A stretch of DNA of 64,000 nucleotides from an uncultured Alistipes sp. (GTDB taxonomy: Bacteria; Bacteroidota; Bacteroidia; Bacteroidales; Rikenellaceae). The position numbers and the translations under genes were made by a program. This document shows positions 41,951 to 49,541 of the stretch, one piece after another (positions within the stretch are counted from its first letter, which is position 1; every line of letters begins with the position of its first letter). The notes below the pieces were generated by a model. It did not search any database, had not been told where the DNA came from, and saw only the letters and a program-made list of their open reading frames with translations. Location: assembly GCF_902388705.1 (NCBI RefSeq), contig NZ_CABMQJ010000006.1:62001-126000 (forward strand). Direction: 5' to 3'.

Positions 41951-42295
41951 TCAGCAAGCGGGAGGCGCGCGCAGCCCGTAAATTTGGATCGGAGCGTCCT
42001 GCCGGACGGCCGGTTTTTGCGTTTTGAAAATGAAGGAAACCCCCAACAGCCGTAAGGCGAATGCAACGAGCGTCGCCGCCATCATTACCAGTAGCGACAA
42101 GTGTGCGATCAGCTGAAACTGCTGCGGGGTATGGCTGTGGCCGGGATTGTTCGAGGAGCCGGAGAAAGGGTGCGAGTGAACATAGATATGCCCGTCAATG
42201 TTGTGGGCATGGGGAAACAGCGTAACAGAACTCCAGTACCATGCAAAGAGTACCAGCAGCAATGCCGCACCTATGTTCCATTTGTATTTCCGCAC
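41951..42295 (-). CDS. Small His-rich membrane protein upstream of the TonB receptor
   Basis: 114 residues. Membrane segments 'IGAALLLVLFAWYWSSVTLF' (about 8-27) and 'LIAHLSLLVMMAATLVAFALRLLGV' (about 62-86). The loop between them is histidine-rich (PHAHNIDGHIYVHSHPF...GHSH), fitting metal binding on the outside of the inner membrane. It ends 89 bp before the receptor gene on the same strand, probably as an operon. Similar small His-rich proteins precede TonB receptors in other Bacteroidetes, but no function is established. Confidence 0.7.
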   Translation of the reverse strand: MRKYKWNIGAALLLVLFAWYWSSVTLFPHAHNIDGHIYVHSHPFSGSSNNPGHSHTPQQFQLIAHLSLLVMMAATLVAFALRLLGVSFIFKTQKPAVRQDAPIQIYGLRAPPAC

Positions 42296-42374
42296 TATTC
42301 TTTATATGATTCGCTCCAAAGATAACGAAAAAAAGATGAAAAATGCATTTATTTTTCCTGTCATCATAAGAAAT

Positions 42375-42392
42375 GCGGACATATTGCGGACA
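42375..42392. repeat. GCGGACA direct repeats, right arm sites of element B
   Basis: GCGGACA at 42375-42381 and 42386-42392, 11 bp apart, flanked as in 12776/12787 (AATGCGGACA...GCGGACACACAA). Marks the right end of element B, 56 bp before the att core. Confidence 0.65.
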
Positions 42393-42405
42393 CACAAGAC
42401 AAAAC

Positions 42406-42446
42406 AAAAATCCCAAATGGTTATGTATTAATCATTTGGGATTTTT
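42406..42446 (-). terminator. Hairpin terminator directly downstream of tRNA-Leu
   Basis: AAAAATCCCAAATG (42406-42419) pairs with CATTTGGGATTTTT (42433-42446). On the minus strand it follows the tRNA 3' end by 6 nt and ends in a U run, so it is the working terminator of the tRNA although it belongs to element B. Confidence 0.75.
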
Positions 42447-42447
42447 C

Positions 42448-42465
42448 AAAAGTACCCGGAGCCGG
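42448..42465. other. Attachment site at the tRNA-Leu 3' end (right end of element B)
   Basis: AAAAGTACCCGGAGCCGG: 17 bp identical to the copy at 3068 and 14 bp to that at 12634. Overlaps the discriminator base and acceptor/T-stem end of the tRNA (42453 onward), so integration leaves the tRNA intact. Confidence 0.8.
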
Positions 42466-42536
42466 GGTCGAACCGGCACGACATTGCTGTCATTGGTGTT
42501 TGAGACCAACGCGTCTACCGATTCCGCCATCCGGGC
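42453..42536 (-). tRNA. tRNA-Leu(CAA)
   Basis: 84 nt. Acceptor GCCCGGA/TCCGGGT with A73, D arm GGCGGAATCGGTAGACGC, anticodon arm TTGGT-CTCAAAC-ACCAA (anticodon CAA, reading UUG), a long variable arm TGACAGCAATGTCG as expected for Leu, and T arm GCCGG-TTCGACC-CCGGC. No encoded CCA. Its 3' end is the integration target of elements A and B. Confidence 0.97.
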
Positions 42537-42562
42537 AAGCCTCTTCCGTAGAATCGGGATGG

Positions 42563-42593
42563 CAAATATAGTGGATTCTTCCCAATTTTCAAA
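42563..42593 (-). promoter_or_regulatory. Promoter of tRNA-Leu(CAA)
   Basis: Minus strand TTTG (42593-42590), 19-bp spacer, TATATTTG (42570-42563), about 27 bp before the tRNA 5' end. Overlaps an inverted repeat GGATTCTT/AAGAATCC (42573-42599) just after uvrC that may terminate uvrC transcription. Confidence 0.7.
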
Positions 42594-42601
42594 GAATCCG
42601 G

Positions 42602-44422
42602 TTATTTTTCAAAAAAAGTCCTTATTTTTTTCGCTTTGGCGGCACCGACCAGCGCAATCAGCTCTTCGACCGGAGCGGCTTTGACCTTGGCTACGGTGCG
42701 GAAATGCTGCAGGAGCGTGCGGATCGTCTTGTCGCCGATGCCTTCGATCTGCTCCAGTTCGCTGTGGATAAATGCCTTGCTGCGTTTCTGGCGGTGGAAT
42801 GCGATGGCAAAACGGTGCACCTCTTCCTGAATGTGCGCCAGAAAATGGAAAAGGGGCGAAGTGGGACGGATGCCGACCAAAACGGGCGGGAAGCCGCAGA
42901 GCAGTTCGGAGGTGCGGTGACGATCGTTTTTGGCCAGTCCGGCAATCGGTATATCCAGTCCGAGATACTCCAGCACCTCGTGAATGACGCCCATCTGCCC
43001 TTTTCCGCCGTCGGCAATGATAAGGTCGGGCAGCCCGGCACCCTCCTGTTGCAGACGGCTGTAACGCCGAAAGACGACCTCGCGCATCGAAGCGTAATCG
43101 TCGGGCCCCTCCACGGTCTTGATGTTGAAATGGCGGTACTCCTTGCGTGCGGGTTTCCCGTCGCGGAACACCACGCACGAAGCTACCGGGTGCGCGCCCT
43201 GCAGATTGGAGTTGTCGAAACATTCGATATGCCGCGGCTGGCGGTCGAGGCGCAGCTCCTTTTGCAGGGCATTCATCAACCGCTCGGTATATCGTTCGGG
43301 ATTCTTGATTTCGAGGTTCTTGAGCTGCTCGGCGCGGTAGATGCGGGCGCTCTTCTGCGAGAATTCGAGCAGTTCGAGTTTCTCGCCGCGTTTGGGCACC
43401 GTGAACGTCACGCCGTCGAACAGCAGCGTCGTCGAGGGCAGGAACGGCACGACGACCTCTTTGGCCAGCGTCCCGGCGATATGCTCGACGATATGCTGGA
43501 TGGCGAGCGTCAGCATGTCGCGCTGGTCGCCTCCCACGCCCGTCTTGAGTTTCACGGTATAAATTCCCACGATCGATCCGTGACGGATGCGCACGAAGTT
43601 GCAGTAGGCCACATCGTCGTCTGGCAAGAGCGAAAAAACGTCCACGTCGACAATCTTCGCACTCACGATTACCGACTTGCCCGCGTAGTTGTCCAACGCG
43701 TCGAGGCGTTGTTTGTAGCGCTGTGCCAGCTCGAACTTCAATCCGGCGGCGGCATGTGCCATCTCACCCTCGAGGTAAGTGCGCACGGGACGCAAATCGC
43801 CCTTGAGCACCGAAACGACCATGTCGACCAACTGCCCGTACTCTTCCTCGCTCTGCAATCCCACACAGGGGCCCTTGCAGTTGCCCAGATGATACTGCAG
43901 GCAGACGGAGTATTTCCCTTTGGCAATCTGCCCGGGGTCGAGGTTGAGCTTGCAGGTGCGCAGCGGCACCACCTCGCGGACGAAATCCAGCACGCTGTGC
44001 TGCATCATCACCGAACTGTAAGGGCCGAAATACTGCGAGCCGTCGCGCGTCAGCTGGCGCGTCGACTGCACACGGGGGAAATGCTCGCGGCGCACCACAA
44101 TCCACGGATAGGTTTTGTCATCCTTGAGCAGGATGTTGTAGCGCGGCTGCAGGGTCTTGATCAGCGAGTTCTCCAGCAGCAGGGCGTCGGTTTCGCTGTT
44201 CACGACGATATGGCGGATATCGGCGATCTGCCGCACCAGCACACGCACCTTGGCACTGTGCTCCTTGCTCTGCACGAAATAGGAGGAGACCCGTTTGCGC
44301 AGGCTCTTGGCCTTGCCGACATAGATAATCGTACCCGAACGGTCCAAGAACTGGTAGACGCCCGGCGCCAGAGGCAGCATCGCCACCTGCTCCTTGAGTT
44401 TGTTTTTTTCCGTTTCGGCCAT
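42602..44422 (-). CDS. uvrC: Excinuclease ABC subunit C
   Basis: 606 residues, full length. N-terminal GIY-YIG nuclease ('PGVYQFLDRSGTIIYVGKAKSLRKRVSSYF', about 19-97) for the 3' cut; the UvrBC interaction segment ('AAGLKFELAQRYKQRLDAL', about 210-230); RNase H-like endonuclease core ('HIECFDNSNLQGAHPVASCVVFRDG', 'LIIADGGKGQM', 'DRHRT') for the 5' cut; and C-terminal helix-hairpin-helix repeats ('LEQIEGIGDKTIRTLLQHF', 'ELIALVGAAKAKKI'). Nucleotide excision repair with UvrAB. First chromosomal gene right of the tRNA island. Confidence 0.97.
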   Translation of the reverse strand: MAETEKNKLKEQVAMLPLAPGVYQFLDRSGTIIYVGKAKSLRKRVSSYFVQSKEHSAKVRVLVRQIADIRHIVVNSETDALLLENSLIKTLQPRYNILLKDDKTYPWIVVRREHFPRVQSTRQLTRDGSQYFGPYSSVMMQHSVLDFVREVVPLRTCKLNLDPGQIAKGKYSVCLQYHLGNCKGPCVGLQSEEEYGQLVDMVVSVLKGDLRPVRTYLEGEMAHAAAGLKFELAQRYKQRLDALDNYAGKSVIVSAKIVDVDVFSLLPDDDVAYCNFVRIRHGSIVGIYTVKLKTGVGGDQRDMLTLAIQHIVEHIAGTLAKEVVVPFLPSTTLLFDGVTFTVPKRGEKLELLEFSQKSARIYRAEQLKNLEIKNPERYTERLMNALQKELRLDRQPRHIECFDNSNLQGAHPVASCVVFRDGKPARKEYRHFNIKTVEGPDDYASMREVVFRRYSRLQQEGAGLPDLIIADGGKGQMGVIHEVLEYLGLDIPIAGLAKNDRHRTSELLCGFPPVLVGIRPTSPLFHFLAHIQEEVHRFAIAFHRQKRSKAFIHSELEQIEGIGDKTIRTLLQHFRTVAKVKAAPVEELIALVGAAKAKKIRTFFEK

Positions 44423-44568
44423 AACTTATCGCAACGCAAATGTAACAAATATTTCGCAAAACCCGCCGCATCCGCACCGGAGGCTTGCCGAGGCTGCCGC
44501 GGCGGGCTGAATTGACCTGTAAAATCAACGAAAATGTCTGATTTTTTGTTTTATTCGTCGTAACGGCA

Positions 44569-44576
44569 TATATTTG
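44569..44576 (+). promoter_or_regulatory. -7 box TATATTTG
   Basis: TTG 44546-44548, 20-bp spacer, TATATTTG 44569-44576, 28 bp before the lipoprotein gene at 44604. Confidence 0.65.
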
Positions 44577-44603
44577 TGACTTAATGCAAACTAATCCAAG
44601 CCT

Positions 44604-45542
44604 ATGAGAAAATTTCTGCTATTGTTCCTTCCAGCCGTATTCGCCATTTCGTGCATTGACAACGCCTACGACCTGTCGGATATAAACACGGACGACGTCA
44701 CCATCGGCGACGAAGAGTCCGAATTCCGCCTGCCGCTGGCCACGGTCTACGTCAGCATGAACGAGTTGAACGAGGGTGGCATCGACATCAAGGCCCTCTT
44801 CGACGAGGCTAAAATCTGGCTGCCGACGGCACGTGCAGAAATAGACCTCAAACAACTCCTGCCCGGCTCGGCCTATACCGACACGCTGCTCGACGAACTG
44901 CTCGACGAGATGGCCGCGAGCGAGGCCAAGCTCACGCAAATCACCGACCTGATCTGGGCCAAATACAGGGAGCCGTTCCTCGACATTCCCGCACTTTCGC
45001 ACATCTCCGACAAGGACGAAGCGCTGTTTAAAAAGACATTCAAGGAGTTGTTCCTCAACGAAACAGCTTTGCTCGAGGCCATTAAAGACCAGATAAAGGC
45101 CGAGGTCAAGAACCAGGCGCAGGGCTACCTGACCGAACTGAAGGTCGACGACGTGAAATACGACATCGGCAAAATCGACATCGGCAGCGACGTGGTGGAC
45201 ATGCTCGCGGAGAACCTCGACCCCGAAGGCACGGCGAACGCCAAAAACACGCTGCATATCTACGGAGAAATCACCAGCGCCCTGCCCATAAGCCTGGAAA
45301 TAGACCCCTACTTCGCATCTACCGACGTACGGTTCTCGGTCAGGGTCGAACCGGGCAAGACGAACACAATCACCGGAACGCAGCTTTTCGAAAGCGACCT
45401 GCGGCAGATTATCGACGGTACGGACATCGTCATGCCCGTCACGCTGGACAAATATTTCCCCGGAACGGATTTCACGCCCGACCAGCAAATCGTAATCAGC
45501 CTGCGCCTCATCAAGCGCGGCGGACTGAAACTCAACCTCTAA
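44604..45542 (+). CDS. Lipoprotein of unknown function
   Basis: 312 residues; lipobox Cys17 (VFAISC) then IDNAYDLSDINTDD, an acidic surface-export-like start. The rest is mixed alpha/beta with a helical, Glu/Asp-rich middle ('DTLLDELLDEMAASEAKLTQITDLIWAKYREPFLDI') and beta-rich end. Not recognised as a named family; it pairs with the downstream DUF5723-like barrel gene (13 bp gap), an arrangement seen in Bacteroidales. Confidence 0.7.
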   Translation: MRKFLLLFLPAVFAISCIDNAYDLSDINTDDVTIGDEESEFRLPLATVYVSMNELNEGGIDIKALFDEAKIWLPTARAEIDLKQLLPGSAYTDTLLDELLDEMAASEAKLTQITDLIWAKYREPFLDIPALSHISDKDEALFKKTFKELFLNETALLEAIKDQIKAEVKNQAQGYLTELKVDDVKYDIGKIDIGSDVVDMLAENLDPEGTANAKNTLHIYGEITSALPISLEIDPYFASTDVRFSVRVEPGKTNTITGTQLFESDLRQIIDGTDIVMPVTLDKYFPGTDFTPDQQIVISLRLIKRGGLKLNL

Positions 45543-45555
45543 CCCTGCAACGCAC

Positions 45556-46935
45556 ATGAAAAAGATAATTTCCATCCTCGCTGCACTGTTAGCGGTATAC
45601 GGCGTCGCGGCGCAAAACCCCACGAACTATTTCATCGAGGGAAACACCCTGCGCAGCCAGCTCAACCCGGCTTTCGCCCCGCTGCGCGGCTACGTCAACA
45701 TCCCCGGACTGGGCGGACTGGACATCGGCACGGGCGGCAACCTGGCAATCGACAAGATACTCTATCCCCGCAACGGGAAACTCGTCACGCTGCTGGACAG
45801 CTCGGTATCGACCGCCAAGGCCCTTTCGGGACTCAAGGCCGACAACCTGCTGGGACTGGACACGCGTGTGAATATCATCGGATTCGGCGCTTTCACCCGC
45901 AACCACAAGAATTTCTGGTCATTCGACCTCAACGCACGCGTGAGCACCGATGCCACCCTGCCCTACTCGCTTTTCGAATTCCTCAAACGCGGCACGAGCA
46001 GCGACATCAGCGACATCGGCATCACGGCCGACAGCTACCTTGAAGCGGGTTTCAACTACTCGTTTCCGCTGCTCAACGACAAACTCTATATCGGCGTACG
46101 GGCCAAATTCCTCGTCGGAGCGGCCCGGGCCCGGATGTACTTCGACAAATTCAACGTGTCGCACAACGAAGACCGCTGGCTGATCGAGGCCGCAGGAGGA
46201 CTCGACATCACGGCAGCAGGGCTCGACATCAAGACCAAGCTCAACGACGCCGGCGAAGAGATTTACAAGATGGACGACATCTCGCTCAAACCTACCTCGC
46301 CCGCCGGTTACGGCTTTGCCGTCGACCTGGGCGCGACGTACGACATCCTGCCCAACCTGCAGGCGTCGCTGGCGGTGAACGACCTGGGCTTCATCAGCTG
46401 GAGCAAAGGCAAGAACGCCACGGGCTTTTCGTCGAAAGAACTGTCGTTCACAGGCGTCACGGTCACGGAGGACGGCACGGAGTCGCCCAATTTCGACATC
46501 GATGTGCTGGAGTTCTACAAGGGCGAGGCCAGGAGCGTGTCGCGCATGCTGCGCGCGTCGGTCAACGCCGGACTCGAATACAAGGTATGGCGCCGCAAAA
46601 TCGGCCTCGGCCTCCTGTACACGGCCCGCGTCTGGGAGTACAAGACCCTGCACAACATCACCGGCTCGGTCAATTTCCACCCCATCCACTGGTTCACGGT
46701 TACGGGAAGCTACTCGGTGATCGACAACCGCGGAGGAGCCATGGGGCTGGCGCTGAACCTGAATCCCAGCTGGCTCAACTTCTACATCGCCACGGATGTC
46801 GTGACGGTGAAGCACACGCCGCAGTTCATTCCGATCAAGCAAAGCGTGATGAACGTCACACTGGGCATCGGCGTGCCGCTCGGCAGACGCAGCCACCGTG
46901 GCCCGGCTTACTTTTGCTGCAGGAACAGGCGGTAA
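45556..46935 (+). CDS. DUF5723-like outer-membrane protein
   Basis: 459 residues. Signal peptide to 'YGVAAQ'; then 'NPTNYFIEGNTLRSQLNPAFAPLRGYVNIPGLGGLDIGTGGNLAIDKILYP', the start typical of DUF5723 proteins, followed by amphipathic strands ('LYIGVRAKFLVGAARARMYF', 'LGATYDILPNLQASLAVNDLGFISW', 'GLEYKVWRRKIGLGLLYTARVWEYKTLHNITG') of a barrel related to the PorV/FadL fold. Probably co-transcribed with the preceding lipoprotein gene. Function unknown. Confidence 0.78.
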   Translation: MKKIISILAALLAVYGVAAQNPTNYFIEGNTLRSQLNPAFAPLRGYVNIPGLGGLDIGTGGNLAIDKILYPRNGKLVTLLDSSVSTAKALSGLKADNLLGLDTRVNIIGFGAFTRNHKNFWSFDLNARVSTDATLPYSLFEFLKRGTSSDISDIGITADSYLEAGFNYSFPLLNDKLYIGVRAKFLVGAARARMYFDKFNVSHNEDRWLIEAAGGLDITAAGLDIKTKLNDAGEEIYKMDDISLKPTSPAGYGFAVDLGATYDILPNLQASLAVNDLGFISWSKGKNATGFSSKELSFTGVTVTEDGTESPNFDIDVLEFYKGEARSVSRMLRASVNAGLEYKVWRRKIGLGLLYTARVWEYKTLHNITGSVNFHPIHWFTVTGSYSVIDNRGGAMGLALNLNPSWLNFYIATDVVTVKHTPQFIPIKQSVMNVTLGIGVPLGRRSHRGPAYFCCRNRR

Positions 46936-46956
46936 TGAAACACACTGCCTCACACG

Positions 46957-46989
46957 AAAATCCCCGGCTGTTTCCAGCCGGGGATTTTT
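46957..46989 (+). terminator. Intrinsic terminator after the DUF5723 gene
   Basis: AAAATCCCCGGCTG-TTT-CCAGCCGGGGATTTTT: a 14-bp near-perfect stem with a U run, 22 bp after the stop codon. Confidence 0.88.
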
Positions 46990-47125
46990 CGCGCCAGGGC
47001 TCCGGAAAATCCGGCAAAACGGGCATACAGCCGCCCTTCATGCGAAAAAAAGACAGCCCACCGTTACAAATACGCAGGGCTTTTCAGTATTTTAGGCGCA
47101 CGAATGGCATATTCAGACAATGGCG

Positions 47126-47317
47126 TTGGTTTTTCGGAAACTTTATCTATCTTTGTCGTGTAGAGATTTCCGGAAAGCATTATCCGGGGATACAGGTATT
47201 TCCCAACCCGAATCTCCCTTGCGTCTAAAATATTGCGGCGGCCCCTCAAATCTGTGTGAAGTTGCGTCACTACTTTTGAATTCTTCAAAAAAAACGGGCC
47301 GTCGCAATCTTTTTTCC
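47126..47317 (+). ncRNA. Candidate small RNA with its own promoter and terminator
   Basis: TTG (47126-47128), 19 bp, TATCTTTG (47148-47155) form a consensus promoter. A 12-bp stem TTGCGGCGGCCC (47233-47244) / GGGCCGTCGCAA (47296-47307, one G-U) followed by TCTTTTTT is an intrinsic terminator. The predicted transcript of about 155 nt (from about 47162) also has GAGATT/AATCTC and GGGGATAC-AG-GTATTTCCC hairpins. No convincing ORF is present: the open frame across it runs into the antisense of the patatin gene. The rest of the gap 46990-47367 shows nothing else. Confidence 0.55.
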
Positions 47318-47367
47318 TTCCGGCAAAAATCATACCACAGCCCCTTCTTATTCCGGATAAAACAGGC

Positions 47368-48162
47368 CTATCCCGCCTCGACGGCCAGGCTCTGCTCCAA
47401 GGCGGCGCGCGCCGCCATCCGCCCTGCTTCGACAATCTCCCCGGAGCGGTAAAATTCGAAAATCCCGAAACTGTCCGCCGGAAGTTCGATCAGCAGGTCG
47501 GGCTTGTAGAGTTTGCACATCAGGCGTGCGATATGCTGCTGCATAATCTCCGACGAAGCGGTGAGCACCTTGTAATAGTTCAGGGACTTTTTCGTCGTTC
47601 CGTCGGCTGCGAACGGGGCGCTTACGTCCACGGCAATCAGCACGTCGCCCGGCTCGCGCCGCACACGGTTGAGCGGCAGCGGATTGACCGTACCGCCGTC
47701 GACCAGCACCATGTCGTCCTTGCGGACGGGCTGGAACACCGAGGGAATGGAGATCGAAGCCCGGATGGCATCGTACAGCCCCCCGCTATCGAGCACCACT
47801 TCGCGCCCCGTCAGCAAATCGGCCGCAACGGCCGCAAACGGGGTCGGCATCTGCTCGATATTCACGTCGGGCACCAACTCTTTCATCGCCTGTATCACCC
47901 GGTTGCCCTTGACGAGGCCCTCGGTGCTCAACGCAAAATCGACCAGGCTGAATACCTTATATTTATCCAGCGCGCACATCCACTCCTTGAACGGTTCGAG
48001 GTGCCCCGAGGCGTACATGCCCCCGACCAGTGCCCCCATCGAGGTCCCTGCCACCGCATGCACCTCGAATCCCTGACTTTCCAACTCCTCGATGGCCCCG
48101 ATATGGGCCACACCGCGCGCTCCGCCGCCGGCAAGTACCAGTGCCGCTCTCCTTTTGCTCAT
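47368..48162 (-). CDS. Patatin-like phospholipase
   Basis: 264 residues. Patatin/RssA-type acyl hydrolase: oxyanion loop 'LAGGGARGVAHIGAIEEL' (residues 9-26), nucleophile elbow 'AGTSMGALVGG' (Gly-Thr-Ser-Met-Gly, Ser about 41) and the catalytic Asp in 'VLVDGGTVNPLP' (DGG). Acts on phospholipid or another ester; cytoplasmic, no signal peptide. Its start overlaps the stop of the upstream DUF169 gene by 4 bp (ATGA-type), so the two are coupled. Confidence 0.9.
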   Translation of the reverse strand: MSKRRAALVLAGGGARGVAHIGAIEELESQGFEVHAVAGTSMGALVGGMYASGHLEPFKEWMCALDKYKVFSLVDFALSTEGLVKGNRVIQAMKELVPDVNIEQMPTPFAAVAADLLTGREVVLDSGGLYDAIRASISIPSVFQPVRKDDMVLVDGGTVNPLPLNRVRREPGDVLIAVDVSAPFAADGTTKKSLNYYKVLTASSEIMQQHIARLMCKLYKPDLLIELPADSFGIFEFYRSGEIVEAGRMAARAALEQSLAVEAG

Positions 48163-48878
48163 AAACTGATTTTATTAATACGGTCCCGAACTTTTTTCCA
48201 TGCATGGGTATCGAACAGACAACTTGCATGCATCGTGCCGCACATCTCACGGAAACGCGACATCGGAACGACAAAACTCAATACGCCCGCCTCCACCCAC
48301 GGACGTACCGACGGATCGAACAGTCCGAGGAAGCATCTCCGGCCGCCGTTGCGGTTCTCCTGCACGGCCTGCGCCACGACCGAACTGCACCCCGAGCCGA
48401 AAGGCGACGCCACGGCGTCCGGCGCATTGTTGTCGAACGCAGCCCATGAAGCCAGCCCCGCAAGCACGTCGGGCGTCGCGAAAAAAAGCACCCCTTCCGC
48501 GCCGTCGAACGTCCCGGCCGTATCCGCGCGTACGAACTCGAGCCACGCTTTCGGCGCAGGATGCAGGTCGAGCGAAGCGATGAACTCCATAACCATCTCG
48601 GGCGTGCGCTTATAACACTCCTTGAGCGACACGAACTGCGGCACAAACTCCGGCATGGGGCTGAACCCCGTATAGAACTTTCCGCCCCCGCAACCGATAT
48701 TCCCGGCGTTCAGGCTCACGGGCATACCCCGGCGGGCTTCCGCAAGGGCCTTGAAAAAACATCCTCCGACCTTTTCGACCGGACGCAGCGGCTCGCCGGT
48801 ATAGCGGAACAGCAGCGGCAATTCCGGCATTTCGCCGAAAGCCTCCCTGTAAGCGTCGATAAATTCCTTCACATCCAT
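48159..48878 (-). CDS. DUF169 family protein
   Basis: 239 residues. Family features: 'PVSLNAGNIGCGGGKFYTGFSP', 'APKAWLEFVRADTAGTFDGAEGVLFFATPDVLAGLASWAAFD', 'GSGCSSVVAQAVQENRNGGRRCFLGLFDPSVRPWVEAGVLSFVVPMSRFREM'. Conserved cysteines suggest a bound metal or cofactor, but no function has been set for DUF169. It lies between the formyl-THF cyclo-ligase gene and the patatin gene, all on one strand with gaps under 10 bp. Confidence 0.85.
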   Translation of the reverse strand: MDVKEFIDAYREAFGEMPELPLLFRYTGEPLRPVEKVGGCFFKALAEARRGMPVSLNAGNIGCGGGKFYTGFSPMPEFVPQFVSLKECYKRTPEMVMEFIASLDLHPAPKAWLEFVRADTAGTFDGAEGVLFFATPDVLAGLASWAAFDNNAPDAVASPFGSGCSSVVAQAVQENRNGGRRCFLGLFDPSVRPWVEAGVLSFVVPMSRFREMCGTMHASCLFDTHAWKKVRDRINKISL

Positions 48879-48885
48879 ATCTCAC

Positions 48886-49443
48886 TCATTCGTTGGTAAT
48901 CACATAATCCATAAAGACGTCGTGCGGCTCCACGGGCAACTCCCCGACCAGTTGGTGGGCATAGCAGACCCCGATCTTCACGGCCCGGAATCCGGGCTGC
49001 GAAAGGTATCTGTCGTAGTACCCACGGCCCCGCCCCATCCGGGCCCCGGCGCGCGTAAACGCCGTACCGGGAACGACCACGAGGTCAATCTCCGTCGGGT
49101 CGCAGGCCGCAGCAGCGCTACCCGGCTCGGCAATCCCGAAAGCCCCTGCGCCGAGTGCGGCCGGATCGTAGTCGCAGAACCGCATCGTATCGCCCTCGAC
49201 ACGCGGTAAGACGATCCGTTTCACGGCGCTCCACCGCACCAGCGCGGCATCGGTCGCGGGTTCGTCGGGCAGGGCGCAGAAAAGCGCCACGCACCGGGCA
49301 TCCGCAAAGGACGCCAGCCCGCCGACACGGCCGAAGATGCGTTCCGACGCCGCGGCACGCTCTCCGGGAGCCAGCGAAAGGCTGCGTTTTTTCATCTCCG
49401 CGCGCAGTTCTTTTTTCGTCCTAAAATCCATCCGTTCAGGCAT
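48886..49443 (-). CDS. 5-formyltetrahydrofolate cyclo-ligase
   Basis: 185 residues from ATG 49443 (MPERMDFRTKKELRAEMKKR); ATG 49431 is also possible, while 49506 gives an unlikely leader. Converts 5-formyl-THF to 5,10-methenyl-THF with ATP. Motifs: N-terminal 'KKELRAEMKKRSLSLAPGERAAASERIF', 'RIVLPRVEGDTMRFCDYDP', 'IDLVVVPGTAFTRAGARMGRGRGYYDRYLS' (the family's G-R-G-x-G-Y-Y-D-R loop) and 'VKIGVCYAHQLV'. First gene of the three-gene minus-strand operon. Confidence 0.92.
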   Translation of the reverse strand: MPERMDFRTKKELRAEMKKRSLSLAPGERAAASERIFGRVGGLASFADARCVALFCALPDEPATDAALVRWSAVKRIVLPRVEGDTMRFCDYDPAALGAGAFGIAEPGSAAAACDPTEIDLVVVPGTAFTRAGARMGRGRGYYDRYLSQPGFRAVKIGVCYAHQLVGELPVEPHDVFMDYVITNE

Positions 49444-49463
49444 AAAATTCCCGGCTGTTTTTA

Positions 49464-49493
49464 TTGTTATTCTGCAAACAATGGCTATCTTTG
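49464..49493 (+). promoter_or_regulatory. Promoter of the fumarate reductase operon
   Basis: TTG 49464-49466, 19-bp spacer, TATCTTTG 49486-49493, then about 50 nt of leader to the ATG at 49542. Confidence 0.75.
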
Positions 49494-49541
49494 CGTCCGG
49501 GAACACAAATCACTAACAAATATAAACAAATTTAAATCATT

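Larger units (their letters stand above)
12634..42465. mobile_element. Element B: integrative mobilisable element, about 29.8 kb, carrying a B12 uptake locus
   Basis: Bounded by direct att copies at 12634-12647 and 42452-42465 (tRNA-Leu end), with near-identical GCGGACA pairs spaced 11 bp close to both ends (12776/12787 and 42375/42386). Backbone: integrase, membrane protein, HTH protein, SF3 helicase, primase, oriT-like block, split MobC, relaxase, accessory protein. Cargo from about 19976 to 42300: two cobalamin riboswitches, lipoproteins, BtuG, BtuB, BtuF-like protein, PP-loop ATPase and a second TonB-dependent receptor. The chromosomal gene uvrC follows right after the tRNA. Confidence 0.75.

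Noticed and set aside
42704..44515. 603-residue plus-strand frame
   Set aside because: Antisense to uvrC, which has clear GIY-YIG and RNase H-like motifs.
47120..47452. 110-residue plus-strand frame over the candidate small RNA
   Set aside because: Its ATG precedes the predicted transcription start and its end is antisense to the patatin gene; no family resemblance.
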